Positions 8,943-17,782 of a DNA stretch of 42,718 bases are shown here, piece by piece (the first letter of the stretch is position 1; each line of letters begins with the position of its first letter). The notes beneath the pieces are model-generated. The model did no database searches, was not told where the DNA came from, and was given only the letters and a program-made list of their open reading frames with translations. The position numbers and the translations under genes are program-made. The stretch comes from UBA7328 sp002471345 (GTDB lineage Bacteria; Bacteroidota; Bacteroidia; Chitinophagales; Saprospiraceae): positions 1 to 42,718 of the forward strand of contig CAXGOB010000044.1 in NCBI GenBank assembly GCA_964011275.1, given 5' to 3'.

Positions 8943-10217
8943 TTATCTTTTAATCTTTTCAAGGATTTCACCAACAACAAAACTACTTCCACCTACAAAT
9001 ATTAGATCTGCTTTGTCTCTTGATCTTTTAGCTGCTTCCAATGCTGAAGACACACTGAGATAGCTGTTGAATTGTAATCCTCTTGTTATCATTGATTGCT
9101 GGTAAGAGGATACCTTAGCGCCCCTAAAAATGGAAGGTTTGGCAAAGTAGTATTGACCATCCGAAGGAAGTAGCTTTATTAGCTTTTCTACATCTTTGTC
9201 TTTTACAAATCCAAGTACAAAGTGAATTTTTGGATAGTTTAAATGATTTAAATGATTTAAAGTTTTAGAAAGTGCATGTTCATTATGACCACTATCCAGA
9301 AGGATGTTTTTATCACGACTTAGCCATTGCCATCTTCCTTTATAATTCGTGTTTTTTATAAACACATTGATTCCATTTATAATGTGTTTTTTATTGATAT
9401 TTAATGTGTTATGTGTAATTGTAGATAGGACAGTAGACACGTTTTTAAGAAAAAATGGACCTCTACTGCGATCTGAAAAGACGAACTGGTGCATGTCTTT
9501 ATTTCGGATTATCGTTTTTTCACAAGAGTTTTCAGCGGACCATTCTTCAGAAGCAAAATTGATACTTGAATTAGAATTGAGTGCTTTCTTCAAAAATACA
9601 GGAGCTGACTCCTTATCATATTCGCCAATAATAACAGGGATATTCGTTTTTATTATTCCGGCTTTTTCAAGAGCAATTAAAGAAATTGAATGTCCAAGCA
9701 TGTCCATGTGATCCAACCCAATATTTGTGATCACACTTATTTCTGGAGAAATGATATTAGTACTGTCTAGACGTCCTCCTAAGCCAACTTCTATAACGGC
9801 ATAATCCACACCTTCACTACGAAAATACTCAAATGCCATTGCAACAGTCATTTCAAAAAAAGAAGGTCTAATTTCTGAGATAAGTTCTTTCATTTTCTTA
9901 ATGAAAGAAACTACTTGTTCTTCGCTGATATAATCACCATTAATTTTTATTCTTTCTCTAAAATCAATGTAATGAGGTGAAGTGTATAGCCCTACTTTCA
10001 GTCCTGATTCTTGGAGAACAGAAGCTAACATATGGCTTACAGTGCCTTTCCCATTAGTACCACCTACATGAATGGTTTTATATTCTTTATGAGGGTCACC
10101 AAGAGCTTGGCTTAATTTCACAATATTGGTCAGATCTTTTTTTATCGCAACCTTACCCTGATTTTGATATACAGGGAGCATATTGAATAAATAATTTATC
10201 GTCTCTTTATAGTTCAT
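8943..10217 (-). CDS. folC: Bifunctional folylpolyglutamate synthase/dihydrofolate synthase
   Basis: 424 aa, normal length. It adds glutamate to dihydropteroate and/or to folates in the cytoplasm (ATP-dependent Mur ligase superfamily). The P-loop GGTNGKGTVSHML lies near residues 52-64, followed by the folate-loop motif SPHYIDFRERI, by EVGLGGRLDSTN and NIGLDHMDMLG in the central domain, and by the C-terminal ligase domain with LDSGHNEHAL and FVLGFVKDKD. ATG start at 10217. Probably the first gene of a two-gene unit with the phosphodiesterase downstream. Whether both activities are retained cannot be told from the sequence. Confidence 0.93.
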   Translation of the reverse strand: MNYKETINYLFNMLPVYQNQGKVAIKKDLTNIVKLSQALGDPHKEYKTIHVGGTNGKGTVSHMLASVLQESGLKVGLYTSPHYIDFRERIKINGDYISEEQVVSFIKKMKELISEIRPSFFEMTVAMAFEYFRSEGVDYAVIEVGLGGRLDSTNIISPEISVITNIGLDHMDMLGHSISLIALEKAGIIKTNIPVIIGEYDKESAPVFLKKALNSNSSINFASEEWSAENSCEKTIIRNKDMHQFVFSDRSRGPFFLKNVSTVLSTITHNTLNINKKHIINGINVFIKNTNYKGRWQWLSRDKNILLDSGHNEHALSKTLNHLNHLNYPKIHFVLGFVKDKDVEKLIKLLPSDGQYYFAKPSIFRGAKVSSYQQSMITRGLQFNSYLSVSSALEAAKRSRDKADLIFVGGSSFVVGEILEKIKR

Positions 10218-10631
10218 ACGATATCATGAAAAACGGCCAATATTAGCATAAGAATTCTGAAATTGAAAGTTATACTTGTGATTATATGAAATGTGCAAGA
10301 GAGTACATGGAACTTAGCCTTGGCATAAACTATTTAGAGTTGATTTGAAAGATATGAATTTGATTATATTTTAATAGAATGAAATCATTCTAGTTACCAA
10401 ACATGATGTATGAGAAATACACAACTTCATTTATGTTCAATTTCTTAGAATTGAAGGCCAATTTGTAGGATGATGCTTTGATTTTCAGTAGAATAACTTT
10501 AATTCTATTTCAAAATGCCTTGTTTTCTGAGGCGCTTCGTCTGTAAACAAACAAATAATGAATGATTACAACATAATCATAACACTTTAGAAATGTGGAT
10601 CGCGTTATATTTGTGTATATAAAAAAATATT
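10218..10631. other. Intergenic region between divergent folC and the thioredoxin-like gene
   Basis: 414 bp, AT-rich, no ORF of note and no RNA gene recognised. It must hold both divergent promoters. Only the plus-strand TATATTTG box near its right end is recognisable. Confidence 0.6.
10606..10613 (+). promoter_or_regulatory. Candidate -7 box (TATATTTG)
   Basis: An exact match to TAnnTTTG, 18 bp before the ATG of the thioredoxin-like gene, implying a very short leader. No clear -33 TTG is present; TTTA at 10586 is the nearest match. Confidence 0.5.
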
Positions 10632-11144
10632 ATGCGTCAAGTTATATTGAGCTTATTACTTTTACTTTTTTTAATTCCTCTTTCAGCCCAAGATGTAAAA
10701 TGGTACTCATGGGAGGAAGCTTCTGAATTGAGTAAAACCAGCCCTAAAAAAGTATTTGTGGATGTATATACTGACTGGTGTGGTTGGTGTAAGAAAATGG
10801 ATGCAAGCACATTCAAGGATGCTGAAATTGTGAAATACTTAAATGACAATTTTTATCCAGTAAAATTTAATGCCGAGCAAAAAGATCAGATTAGTTTCAA
10901 TGGAACTGATTTTAAATTTATTGCTCAGGGTAGGAGAGGAGTTCATCAATTGGCTTATGCTCTTTTAGATGGACGAATGGGTTATCCTGCTTTTGTTTTA
11001 TTAGATGAGAGTTTTGCACGAATCATGATTTCACCAGGATTCAAAAAAGCTCCACAACTTCAACAGGAATTAACTTTTGCTAAGGAGGAGAAATACAAGA
11101 AAATGAGTTGGGAGGCTTATAAAGCTTCTGATAATACTCCATAA
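10632..11144 (+). CDS. Exported thioredoxin-fold protein (Thioredoxin_7/DUF255-like)
   Basis: 170 aa. An N-terminal signal peptide (VILSLLLLLFLIPLSAQ) indicates export to the periplasm. The thioredoxin-fold core follows with KVFVDVYTDWCGWCKKMD; CGWC (about residues 53-56) is the redox-active dithiol. The cis-Pro region reads GYPAFVLLD. The family reduces or isomerises protein disulfides, or delivers reductant in the periplasm. The partner is unknown; it is not inside the Ccm cluster found elsewhere in this window. A TATATTTG promoter box lies just upstream. It is convergent with the next gene. Confidence 0.82.
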   Translation: MRQVILSLLLLLFLIPLSAQDVKWYSWEEASELSKTSPKKVFVDVYTDWCGWCKKMDASTFKDAEIVKYLNDNFYPVKFNAEQKDQISFNGTDFKFIAQGRRGVHQLAYALLDGRMGYPAFVLLDESFARIMISPGFKKAPQLQQELTFAKEEKYKKMSWEAYKASDNTP

Positions 11145-11164
11145 TGAAAAATAAAACATAGCTC

Positions 11165-11794
11165 TCAATCATTAAAAGCTAGTTCTTCGTGTTCTGTATT
11201 ATATTCACAAATCGCTTTTACGTTAAAGTTTACCACAGTTATTACGTGTGATTCTAAAGGATTTACATGAACCAGCTCTATATCGTGCTTACCCATTGGG
11301 AGGCCATTAATGTCAAAGGTTAGTTTGTAGGAATGTCCTAAATCCTCTTCTTTGGTCCATCTTGGTTTAGCTCGAGTAAGATAAAGACCTCTACTTTTCA
11401 AGAAAATATTTGATTTCTTGTTTAATTTAAGTGGGCCTGAAGTTGTCAAATTGAGGTCAAAAACAACATTTTCTGTTTGATTTAGGATAACCTGTGTGGT
11501 CCATCCTTTAACACCATTTAGAGTCTTGTGAGCTAAGAGCGTTTCATTTCCCTCTGGATAAAATACTTCTGAAATATATTTTTCGCATAAAGGATCACAA
11601 ATATCTCCTATACCATCTCCGTCAAGGTCTTCTTGGGATAAATTTTTAGTGTATGGACAGTTATCATCTAAATCTGATATAGAATCAAAATCATAATCTT
11701 CCATGTTATGTAAAGCCAATGCAGTTTGAGATTGACCAACAGTTTGCATAATTGCAACTATGGCTACAGTTAATATTGTTGTAATTTTTGACAC
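11165..11794 (-). CDS. Secreted protein with thrombospondin type 3-like calcium repeats
   Basis: 209 aa with a GTG start at 11794, chosen because it gives the signal peptide (ITTILTVAIVAIMQTVGQSQ). Residues ~33-66 carry Asp-rich calcium-binding repeats (DFDSISDLDDNCPYT, DLDGDGIGDICD), as in TSP type 3 / OmpA-type linker repeats. The following ~140 residues are not recognised; they look beta-rich (GWTTQVILNQ, FDLNLTTSGPL, YKLTFDINGLPMGKHDIELV) and could be a small beta-sandwich. No CHU_C or other T9SS tail is visible. It probably acts in the periplasm or outside the cell; function unknown. Confidence 0.65.
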   Translation of the reverse strand: MSKITTILTVAIVAIMQTVGQSQTALALHNMEDYDFDSISDLDDNCPYTKNLSQEDLDGDGIGDICDPLCEKYISEVFYPEGNETLLAHKTLNGVKGWTTQVILNQTENVVFDLNLTTSGPLKLNKKSNIFLKSRGLYLTRAKPRWTKEEDLGHSYKLTFDINGLPMGKHDIELVHVNPLESHVITVVNFNVKAICEYNTEHEELAFND

Positions 11795-12196
11795 ACCCTC
11801 TAATTTAAAATTATCAATTTTATTCTAGGCTAAAGCCTATTCTTAATAAGGGTGTTTGTAAGGAAGGATTAAGAAGTAACAATGATTTTAAGAGAATTCA
11901 TCATCTATCTTAATACTTGATATAAATGTAGTTTTAAACAGTCTTACTTACAACAATAATCTGTCCAATAATGTAATCTACTTTTCAAAACTGAAGAAAA
12001 GAATACCACAAACACCTTTTTTAATATGTTTTTAAAAACTGGGAAAGCCATTTCGATAGATATTAATCCTGTAATTAATAAAACAAATATTCATTTCACT
12101 GTATATTACATAAAACTTTAATATGTTATATTTTTGTGTATTCTTAATACTAGAAAGCGACATTACTGTCGTTAATAGTGCAAACAAAGAATACCG
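11795..12196. other. Intergenic region between divergent genes
   Basis: 402 bp, very AT-rich. It contains a small palindrome TAGGCT-AA-AGCCTA at 11826-11839 in the presumed leader of the minus-strand gene, and a TATTTTTG box before exbB. No coding sequence or RNA gene seen. Confidence 0.6.
12129..12136 (+). promoter_or_regulatory. Candidate -7 box (TATTTTTG) for the exbB operon
   Basis: Matches TAnnTTTG and lies 60 bp before the exbB ATG. No clear -33 element was found. Confidence 0.4.
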
Positions 12197-12877
12197 ATGA
12201 TTTTATTTTCATTTTTTTTCCTTCAAGCAGATGGTGTTGATGAAGAAAAAAGACAAAGTCTCTTAGACTTGGTTACTCAAGGAGGTCCTTTAGGAATAGC
12301 AATTGTTTCTATACTATTGGTATTATCTATAATGGCAGTGTCCATCTTCGTTGAGCGATTTTTCACCATTAAAAGTGCCAGTAAAATCGATCAAAACTTC
12401 ATGAATAATATACGCGCCTCTGTTGCCGCAGGAAACATTCAAGGAGCTATTGCATTGTGTCAAACCAAAAAGACTCCGATTTCTAGAATGGTAGAAAAAG
12501 GTCTGATGAGAATAGGAAAACCTCTAAAAGATATTGATGCCGCAATTGAGAATGTTGGGAACCTTGAGATATTTCAATTAGAAAATAGGCTTTCCACTTT
12601 AGCAAGTATTGCAGGTGCAGCTCCTATGATCGGTTTTTTTGGAACTGTGACTGGGATGATCTTGGCCTTTTATAAAATGGCAAGTGAACAGAATGTGACT
12701 CCAGATGTATTGGCAGGTGGTATTTATCAAGCTTTGATTACCACTGCATTCGGCCTATTAGTAGGGATTTTTGCATTTATAGGTTACAATCTACTAGTTG
12801 CTAGAGTAGGGAAAGTAGTTTATAATATGGAAAAGACAACCGTGGAATTTATGGATTTACTTCAGGACCCATCATAA
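12197..12877 (+). CDS. exbB: MotA/TolQ/ExbB proton channel family protein
   Basis: 226 aa inner-membrane protein. Three transmembrane segments are visible: ~residues 22-46 (GIAIVSILLVLSIMAVSIFV), ~130-152 (the conserved GAAPMIGFFGTVTGMILAF) and ~170-195 (LITTAFGLLVGIFAFIGYN). With ExbD it uses the proton motive force to drive a periplasmic partner: TonB for outer-membrane uptake, or TolA-like functions. ATG start at 12197. It is followed at 13 bp by two ExbD genes, the usual Bacteroidota exbB-exbD-exbD order. No tonB gene is adjacent. Confidence 0.9.
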   Translation: MILFSFFFLQADGVDEEKRQSLLDLVTQGGPLGIAIVSILLVLSIMAVSIFVERFFTIKSASKIDQNFMNNIRASVAAGNIQGAIALCQTKKTPISRMVEKGLMRIGKPLKDIDAAIENVGNLEIFQLENRLSTLASIAGAAPMIGFFGTVTGMILAFYKMASEQNVTPDVLAGGIYQALITTAFGLLVGIFAFIGYNLLVARVGKVVYNMEKTTVEFMDLLQDPS

Positions 12878-12890
12878 ATATCATTTCAAA

Positions 12891-13286
12891 GTGGCAGTAA
12901 AAAGTAGAAATAAAGTCAGTGCAGAATTTAGTATGTCGTCACTTACGGATATCATCTTTCTGTTATTGATCTTTTTTATGTTGACATCATCAATGATTCA
13001 AATCAATGTAAAACTTCCTGAGTCCGAATCAAAGACGGTGGCACCTACTGATTATACCGTCATGATGACTAAAGATGGTAAAGTAACATACAATGGAAAA
13101 TCGGCAAGATTGAGAGACATTGAAGGAATAGTAAGGAGAGCTGTGTCAGATGATACTAATAAAGATAATGCCACTATCGCTATTATTGCAGAAGTGGGAG
13201 TACCATGGCAGAAAGTTAATGAAGTAATGTCCATAGCGAGTAAGCTCAAAATGAGAGCTATTATTGCTACTCAACCCAAAGGTTAA
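12891..13286 (+). CDS. exbD: Biopolymer transport protein ExbD (first copy)
   Basis: 131 aa with a GTG start at 12891, 13 bp after exbB. The cytoplasmic N terminus SAEFSMSSLTDIIFLLLIFF leads into a single membrane helix with the functional Asp (LTDIIFLL), followed by a periplasmic domain (GKVTYNGKSARLRDIEG). It forms the ExbB-ExbD motor that transmits proton motive force. It shares its first ~30 residues almost exactly with the next gene, while the periplasmic domains differ, so the pair are old duplicates. Confidence 0.9.
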   Translation: MAVKSRNKVSAEFSMSSLTDIIFLLLIFFMLTSSMIQINVKLPESESKTVAPTDYTVMMTKDGKVTYNGKSARLRDIEGIVRRAVSDDTNKDNATIAIIAEVGVPWQKVNEVMSIASKLKMRAIIATQPKG

Positions 13287-13296
13287 ATATTAGACA

Positions 13297-13692
13297 ATGG
13301 GATTTAAGAAAAAATCTAAAGTAAGTGCAGAATTTAATATGTCGTCATTGACTGACATTATATTCTTATTGCTCATATTTTTCATGCTTACTTCATCTAT
13401 GATTGTGCCTAATGCCCTTAACCTTAAACTGCCAGGTAAAAGCAAAAACAATACTGAGCTCAAAGCACCACCTACTAATATCCAGATAAAAAGAAATGGT
13501 ACTTACTGGATAAGAGGCCAGAAAGTGTCCTTAACTAAAATCAGAAAGGCAGTTATTAATCTGGGTAGAAAAGGAAGACCAGTAAGTATGACACTATCTC
13601 CTGATCCAAAAGTTCCTAATGAATATGTCGTGGCTATAATGGACATTGCCTGGAAGTATAAGGTAGAGACCATAATTGCGGACATCAAATAG
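13297..13692 (+). CDS. exbD: Biopolymer transport protein ExbD (second copy)
   Basis: 131 aa, ATG start, 10 bp after the first exbD. It has the same N-terminal helix motif (SSLTDIIFLLLIFFMLTSSM) with the conserved Asp, followed by a different periplasmic domain (IQIKRNGTYWIRGQKVSL). Two ExbD proteins per ExbB are common in Bacteroidota, where they may form a heteromeric dimer or serve different partners; which applies here is unknown. Ends in TAG. Confidence 0.9.
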   Translation: MGFKKKSKVSAEFNMSSLTDIIFLLLIFFMLTSSMIVPNALNLKLPGKSKNNTELKAPPTNIQIKRNGTYWIRGQKVSLTKIRKAVINLGRKGRPVSMTLSPDPKVPNEYVVAIMDIAWKYKVETIIADIK

Positions 13693-13761
13693 AAATGAAC
13701 TTCACTCCTTTAATCAGATGATAGGGACTTATGTCTCGATCTTTGTATCTTGAATTTCTCT

Positions 13762-14397
13762 ATGCAGATTTATCCACTTTTTCCCTTAGAACTTGTAGTT
13801 TACCCAAAAGAAGAGCTGAACTTACACATCTTTGAACCCAGATATCGCCAACTAATTAATGACTGTGAGGAACACAAAGTTCTTTTCGGAATTCCAACTT
13901 TTCGTAAAGGGTTTGCTTTGGATTTTGGTTCATTGGTCAAAATAGTAAACATAGAGAAGCAATATCCTGATGGAAGGATGGATGTAAGGACCGAAGGGGT
14001 GCAATCATTCAGAGTGATTAAGTTTTTAGAAATTCATCCATCAAAATTATATCCAGGAGGCGAGGTTCAATTGATTGATTTAGAATTGAATCGAGATGAA
14101 ATGAAATGTTTTGATATTAAAAAGAAACTAATGGAGTTGTATTCTTTTATGAGTATTACTTCTGTACCAGCAGCTTTGGATAGCGATTTATTTTACACCA
14201 CTCAGGTAGCTCATAAAGTTGGGTTCAACTTTGATCAAGAATACCATTTTCTTCAGATACCCACTGAGATAGAACGACAGGAATATATGCTCAATCATCT
14301 CGAAAACTTGATTCCAATTGCCCGCAATATGGAAGAAATGAGAAAAAAGATTCAACTAAACGGACACTTCAAAGATATTTTACCTCCAAAAGTTTGA
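13762..14397 (+). CDS. LON substrate-binding domain protein
   Basis: 211 aa from the ATG at 13762; an in-frame TTG at 13750 would add four residues but is less likely. The N terminus PLFPLELVVYPKEELNLHIFEPRYRQL is the hallmark of the Lon protease N-terminal (LAN/PUA-like) domain, and no AAA or peptidase domain follows. Stand-alone LON-domain proteins of this length are widespread; their role is not established, possibly substrate recognition or an adaptor. It lies 69 bp after exbD and 52 bp before the GGT gene on the same strand, so it may belong to the same transcript. Confidence 0.85.
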   Translation: MQIYPLFPLELVVYPKEELNLHIFEPRYRQLINDCEEHKVLFGIPTFRKGFALDFGSLVKIVNIEKQYPDGRMDVRTEGVQSFRVIKFLEIHPSKLYPGGEVQLIDLELNRDEMKCFDIKKKLMELYSFMSITSVPAALDSDLFYTTQVAHKVGFNFDQEYHFLQIPTEIERQEYMLNHLENLIPIARNMEEMRKKIQLNGHFKDILPPKV

Positions 14398-14449
14398 ATA
14401 GAGCTGCGAATTGAGTTTTTTGCGGAATCTTAATTATAAACGTAAGGCT

Positions 14450-16150
14450 ATGCTCAGGATTCTGTTTTTAATTTCTCTTTTTTGGATTGGTTGTAAAAGT
14501 GAACCAGTAGTGAAGGAGATCATTTCTGAGGAAGGGAAAACAGTTATGGCTCAGAATGCAGGTTTAGCTTCTGCACATCCTGTTGCCACAAAAATAGGTG
14601 TGGATGTCTTAAAGATAGGTGGTAATGCAATTGATGCTGCTATTGCTACTCAATTTGCTTTGGCAGTTTGCTATCCAGTAGCAGGAAATATAGGAGGTGG
14701 AGGATTCATGGTTATCAGAATGAACGATGGAGAAGTCGCCACATTAGATTATCGAGAAAAAGCGCCCGGATCAGCTCATAGAGATATGTATTTAGATGCA
14801 GAAGGGAATGTTATAGATCGATTGAGTATCGATGGCCATCTTGCCGCAGGAGTACCTGGTACTGTGGATGGTATGGTAAAAGCTTTTGAAAAATATAGCA
14901 AGCTGAAAGATTGGAAAGCATTGATACAGCCATCAATAGATGCAGCTAGAAATGGATTTAATATTTCTGAAAAACAGGCTAATGGCTTTAATCGTACAAT
15001 GGAAAAGTGGTTGGATCTTAATACCAGAACTAATGCTTTTACTATGAAAAGTGAATGGAAAGCAGGAGACCTTCTGAAGCAACCAGAATTAGCAAATACT
15101 CTTGAAGCTATTCGAGATCAAGGTGAAGATGGCTTCTATCGGGGATGGGTTGCTGATAGTTTAGTGGCAGAGATGAACAGGTCAAATGGTATTATTTCAA
15201 AAGAAGATTTGAGCAGTTATGAATCAGTTTGGAGAGAACCAATAGAAGGAACATATCGTGGTCATAGTATTATTTCTATGCCTCCTCCCTCCTCTGGTGG
15301 AATAGCCTTAGTTCAGTTATTAAATATTTTAGAAAATTATGATTTGCCATCAATGGGATTTCATTCTCCAGAAGCTATCCACCTTGTGGTTGAAGCAGAA
15401 AGACGGATATATGCGGATAGATCAACCCATCTTGGGGACAGTGATTATTACAATGTTCCCCGAGAAGCACTTTTACAAAAAGAATATGCTAAAAAGAGAA
15501 TGAAAAATTTTAATTCTCAAAAGGCAACATTGAGTTCTGATATAAAAGAAGGAAATGTGAGTAAAGAGAGTGAGCAGACTACACATTATTCCGTTATTGA
15601 TGAGCAAGGAAATGCAGCATCTATCACCACCACGTTAAATACCGGATATGGATCTAAGGTAGTAGTAGGAGGTGCAGGTTTTTTCCTAAACAATGAAATG
15701 GATGACTTCAGCTCTAAGCCCGGTTTTCCAAATGTTTATGGTCTTATTGGCAATGAGGGTAATAGCATTAAAGCTGGTAAAAGGATGTTAAGTTCTATGA
15801 CACCTGCTATAGTCACTGAAGGAGGTAAAGTGAAAATCATTGTTGGGACACCAGGAGGATCCACCATCATTACTTCAGTATTACAAACTATTATGAATAT
15901 TGTGGATTTTGATATGACAGCTACAGAGGCTACTGCTGCCTGTAGATTTCATCATCAATGGACTCCTGATATGGTTTTTGAAGAATCAGAATGTTTGGGA
16001 GAAGAACTTTCAAAAATCCTAACCGAAATGGGACACAAGGTCCAGTCAAGAGGGAAAATAGGAAGAGTAGAAACTATTTTGGTAAATGCGGATGGAAGTA
16101 AAGAGATAGCCGCTGATCCAAGAGGGGATGATTGGAGTGAAGGGTACTAA
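14450..16150 (+). CDS. ggt: Gamma-glutamyltranspeptidase, lipoprotein form
   Basis: 566 aa from the ATG at 14450, chosen because it gives a lipoprotein signal (ILFLISLFWIGC, lipidated Cys 15); an in-frame TTG at 14411 would extend it by 13 residues. It cleaves gamma-glutamyl bonds of glutathione and transfers or hydrolyses the glutamyl group in the periplasm. The self-processing catalytic Thr is T377 in TTHYSV. Other family marks are GNIGGGGFMV, DYREKAPG, AGVPGTVDGM, MPPPSSGG and IVGTPGG. Length fits the family. It is last in a run of five plus-strand genes starting with exbB. Lipid anchoring suggests it sits on the outer or inner membrane and supplies amino acids from extracytoplasmic glutathione (inference). 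Confidence 0.93.
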   Translation: MLRILFLISLFWIGCKSEPVVKEIISEEGKTVMAQNAGLASAHPVATKIGVDVLKIGGNAIDAAIATQFALAVCYPVAGNIGGGGFMVIRMNDGEVATLDYREKAPGSAHRDMYLDAEGNVIDRLSIDGHLAAGVPGTVDGMVKAFEKYSKLKDWKALIQPSIDAARNGFNISEKQANGFNRTMEKWLDLNTRTNAFTMKSEWKAGDLLKQPELANTLEAIRDQGEDGFYRGWVADSLVAEMNRSNGIISKEDLSSYESVWREPIEGTYRGHSIISMPPPSSGGIALVQLLNILENYDLPSMGFHSPEAIHLVVEAERRIYADRSTHLGDSDYYNVPREALLQKEYAKKRMKNFNSQKATLSSDIKEGNVSKESEQTTHYSVIDEQGNAASITTTLNTGYGSKVVVGGAGFFLNNEMDDFSSKPGFPNVYGLIGNEGNSIKAGKRMLSSMTPAIVTEGGKVKIIVGTPGGSTIITSVLQTIMNIVDFDMTATEATAACRFHHQWTPDMVFEESECLGEELSKILTEMGHKVQSRGKIGRVETILVNADGSKEIAADPRGDDWSEGY

Positions 16151-16171
16151 ATATTAAGAGAGTATTCCTTG

Positions 16172-16369
16172 TTATAAATCTTTGATAGGTAATAATTCTA
16201 CATTCATTTTTCTAGATGTAGATTTTAAATATGTAACCAGTTTTGACTTTTCCTTTAAGGATAGGGGACAACTTGGTTTTTTCATTTCTTCAAGAATGTC
16301 GTTGCGCTCAAATGAAAGTGTAGAATACGCTTTTGGACTTGGATGTGAGAATAGTTCGTTTTTCATCAT
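16172..16369 (-). CDS. Small hypothetical protein (uncertain)
   Basis: 65 aa, hydrophilic and Lys/Ser-rich, starting MMKNELFSHPSPKAYSTL. Its ATG ATG start is preceded by an A-rich leader. It lies alone on the minus strand in an otherwise empty 330-bp gap between ggt and a lipoprotein gene. A plus-strand ORF covers the same interval (16182-16382) but has less protein-like composition. No family recognised; it may not be a gene. Confidence 0.35.
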   Translation of the reverse strand: MMKNELFSHPSPKAYSTLSFERNDILEEMKKPSCPLSLKEKSKLVTYLKSTSRKMNVELLPIKDL

Positions 16370-16479
16370 TAATCTTTACTAAAATTCTCTTCTTGTTCTT
16401 TCTCTACTGGATTAAAGTTAATCTTTTGTAAATATATTAAAAATATTTATATGTATTTTCGTATCATAATCTTATAGTT

Positions 16480-17205
16480 ATGAATAGATTATTGATCTTC
16501 TTTCTAATAATTTTCTCACTTTGTTCTTGTTCAAAGGAAAGCGGTGTTGATACTTCACTAGATTCAGGATATAACTTTTTTCCTATCCACGATATAGGTA
16601 CAACTTACATTTATGAGGTGGATAGAATTTTCTACAATAATCAAGGAAAAGAAACCGAACACCTTGTAACCTATGAACGAAATGTTGTAATTGAGTCAAC
16701 TAAGGGCGGAGACAATTTAGGGTCTTATCGGGAAGAAATTTGGGAAAGCAATACTGGTCAGGAACCTTGGTTGTATAAAGAGAATATGGTTTCAGAAACT
16801 AATGAGTTGCAGGCTATATGTTCAAAATCAGGAAATAGAATTATCAAATTGGCATTTCCTGTTTCTGAAGGTAAATCTTGGGACGGCTTGGCTTTAATGA
16901 ATGATGTAACAGGGCAAATTATAAATGGAGAATCAATTGATTTCTATAAAGATTGGGACTTTAAGATATTGGGGTATGAAAATTTTGAGTCCTATAATGA
17001 TGTTTTGACTGTTCAGCAAGCTAATCATGAAAATGCTATAGAAAGAAGATATTCTATAGAGAAATATGCAATGGACATAGGCTTGGTTTATAAAGAGCAG
17101 CAAATTTTGGACACACAATGTCTTTTAGAATGTAATGATCAGAATTGGGAGGAGAAGGCACACCATGGGGTTATTTTGAAGAAGAGATTAATCAGTATAA
17201 ATTAG
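16480..17205 (+). CDS. Hypothetical lipoprotein
   Basis: 241 aa. The signal IFFLIIFSLCSC gives a lipobox Cys at residue 17, so a lipid-anchored envelope protein is predicted. The mature part starts SKESGVDTSLDSGYNFFPIHDIGTTY and looks beta-rich, with YIYEVDRIFYNN and VTYERNVVIES. No known domain recognised; similar small Bacteroidota lipoproteins are common. It ends 6 bp before rimM, so it is probably in the same transcript, but nothing links it to ribosome maturation. No catalytic motif is evident. Confidence 0.75.
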   Translation: MNRLLIFFLIIFSLCSCSKESGVDTSLDSGYNFFPIHDIGTTYIYEVDRIFYNNQGKETEHLVTYERNVVIESTKGGDNLGSYREEIWESNTGQEPWLYKENMVSETNELQAICSKSGNRIIKLAFPVSEGKSWDGLALMNDVTGQIINGESIDFYKDWDFKILGYENFESYNDVLTVQQANHENAIERRYSIEKYAMDIGLVYKEQQILDTQCLLECNDQNWEEKAHHGVILKKRLISIN

Positions 17206-17211
17206 TCACCA

Positions 17212-17745
17212 TTGAAGAAATTTTTACATGAAGAGGAATATGTTGAGGTAGGTTTTATAAGAAAGCCCTACGGATACAAGGGTGATGTAAAAGTAAGCTC
17301 AGAACCTGAATTTGAGGAAGATGTTAAAGAATCAACTTTCCTCTTTATAGAACAAAAGGGGCTCAGAGTTCCATTTAAAATTGTGGAATGGACGGACGTT
17401 CCTGAGTTGATAATGCGATTTGATTATATTAATTCTTCAGAGGAAGTAACTTCTCTAATTGGGCAAAAAGTTTTTTTACTTAAAAAAGATATTAAGTACG
17501 CCGAGGATTATCTCCATGATGATGAAGAAAAAGAATATTTAGTAGGATTTATTCTCGAAGATGTCACAAATGGTGAATCTTTTGAGATTATAAGACTTGA
17601 AGATTTTCCACAACAACTAATGGCAGTGATTATACGAGATGGTAAAGAATTATATATCCCATTAAATGATCAATTTATCACAGAAGTCAAGAAAGAAGAG
17701 AAGATTATTACTATGGAACTTCCAGATGGTCTTTTGAACTTGTAA
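17212..17745 (+). CDS. rimM: Ribosome maturation factor RimM
   Basis: 177 aa with a TTG start at 17212. RimM binds ribosomal protein S19 and helps mature the 30S subunit head. The N-terminal RimM/PRC-type barrel carries VGFIRKPYGYKGDVKV, the middle YLVGFILEDVTNGESF, and the C terminus YIPLNDQFI...MELPDGLLNL, all family signatures. In many bacteria rimM lies with rpsP and trmD; here it lies between a lipoprotein gene and ridA instead. Length is normal. Confidence 0.9.
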   Translation: MKKFLHEEEYVEVGFIRKPYGYKGDVKVSSEPEFEEDVKESTFLFIEQKGLRVPFKIVEWTDVPELIMRFDYINSSEEVTSLIGQKVFLLKKDIKYAEDYLHDDEEKEYLVGFILEDVTNGESFEIIRLEDFPQQLMAVIIRDGKELYIPLNDQFITEVKKEEKIITMELPDGLLNL

Positions 17746-17782
17746 GTTTGAATGGACAATTTATGTTCATCAACCTATAAGT

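Noticed and set aside
9349..9711. 120-aa plus-strand ORF
   Set aside because: It lies wholly opposite folC, which is conserved across its length.
16182..16382. 66-aa plus-strand ORF
   Set aside because: It covers the same interval as the more protein-like minus-strand ORF and has poor composition; neither is strongly supported.
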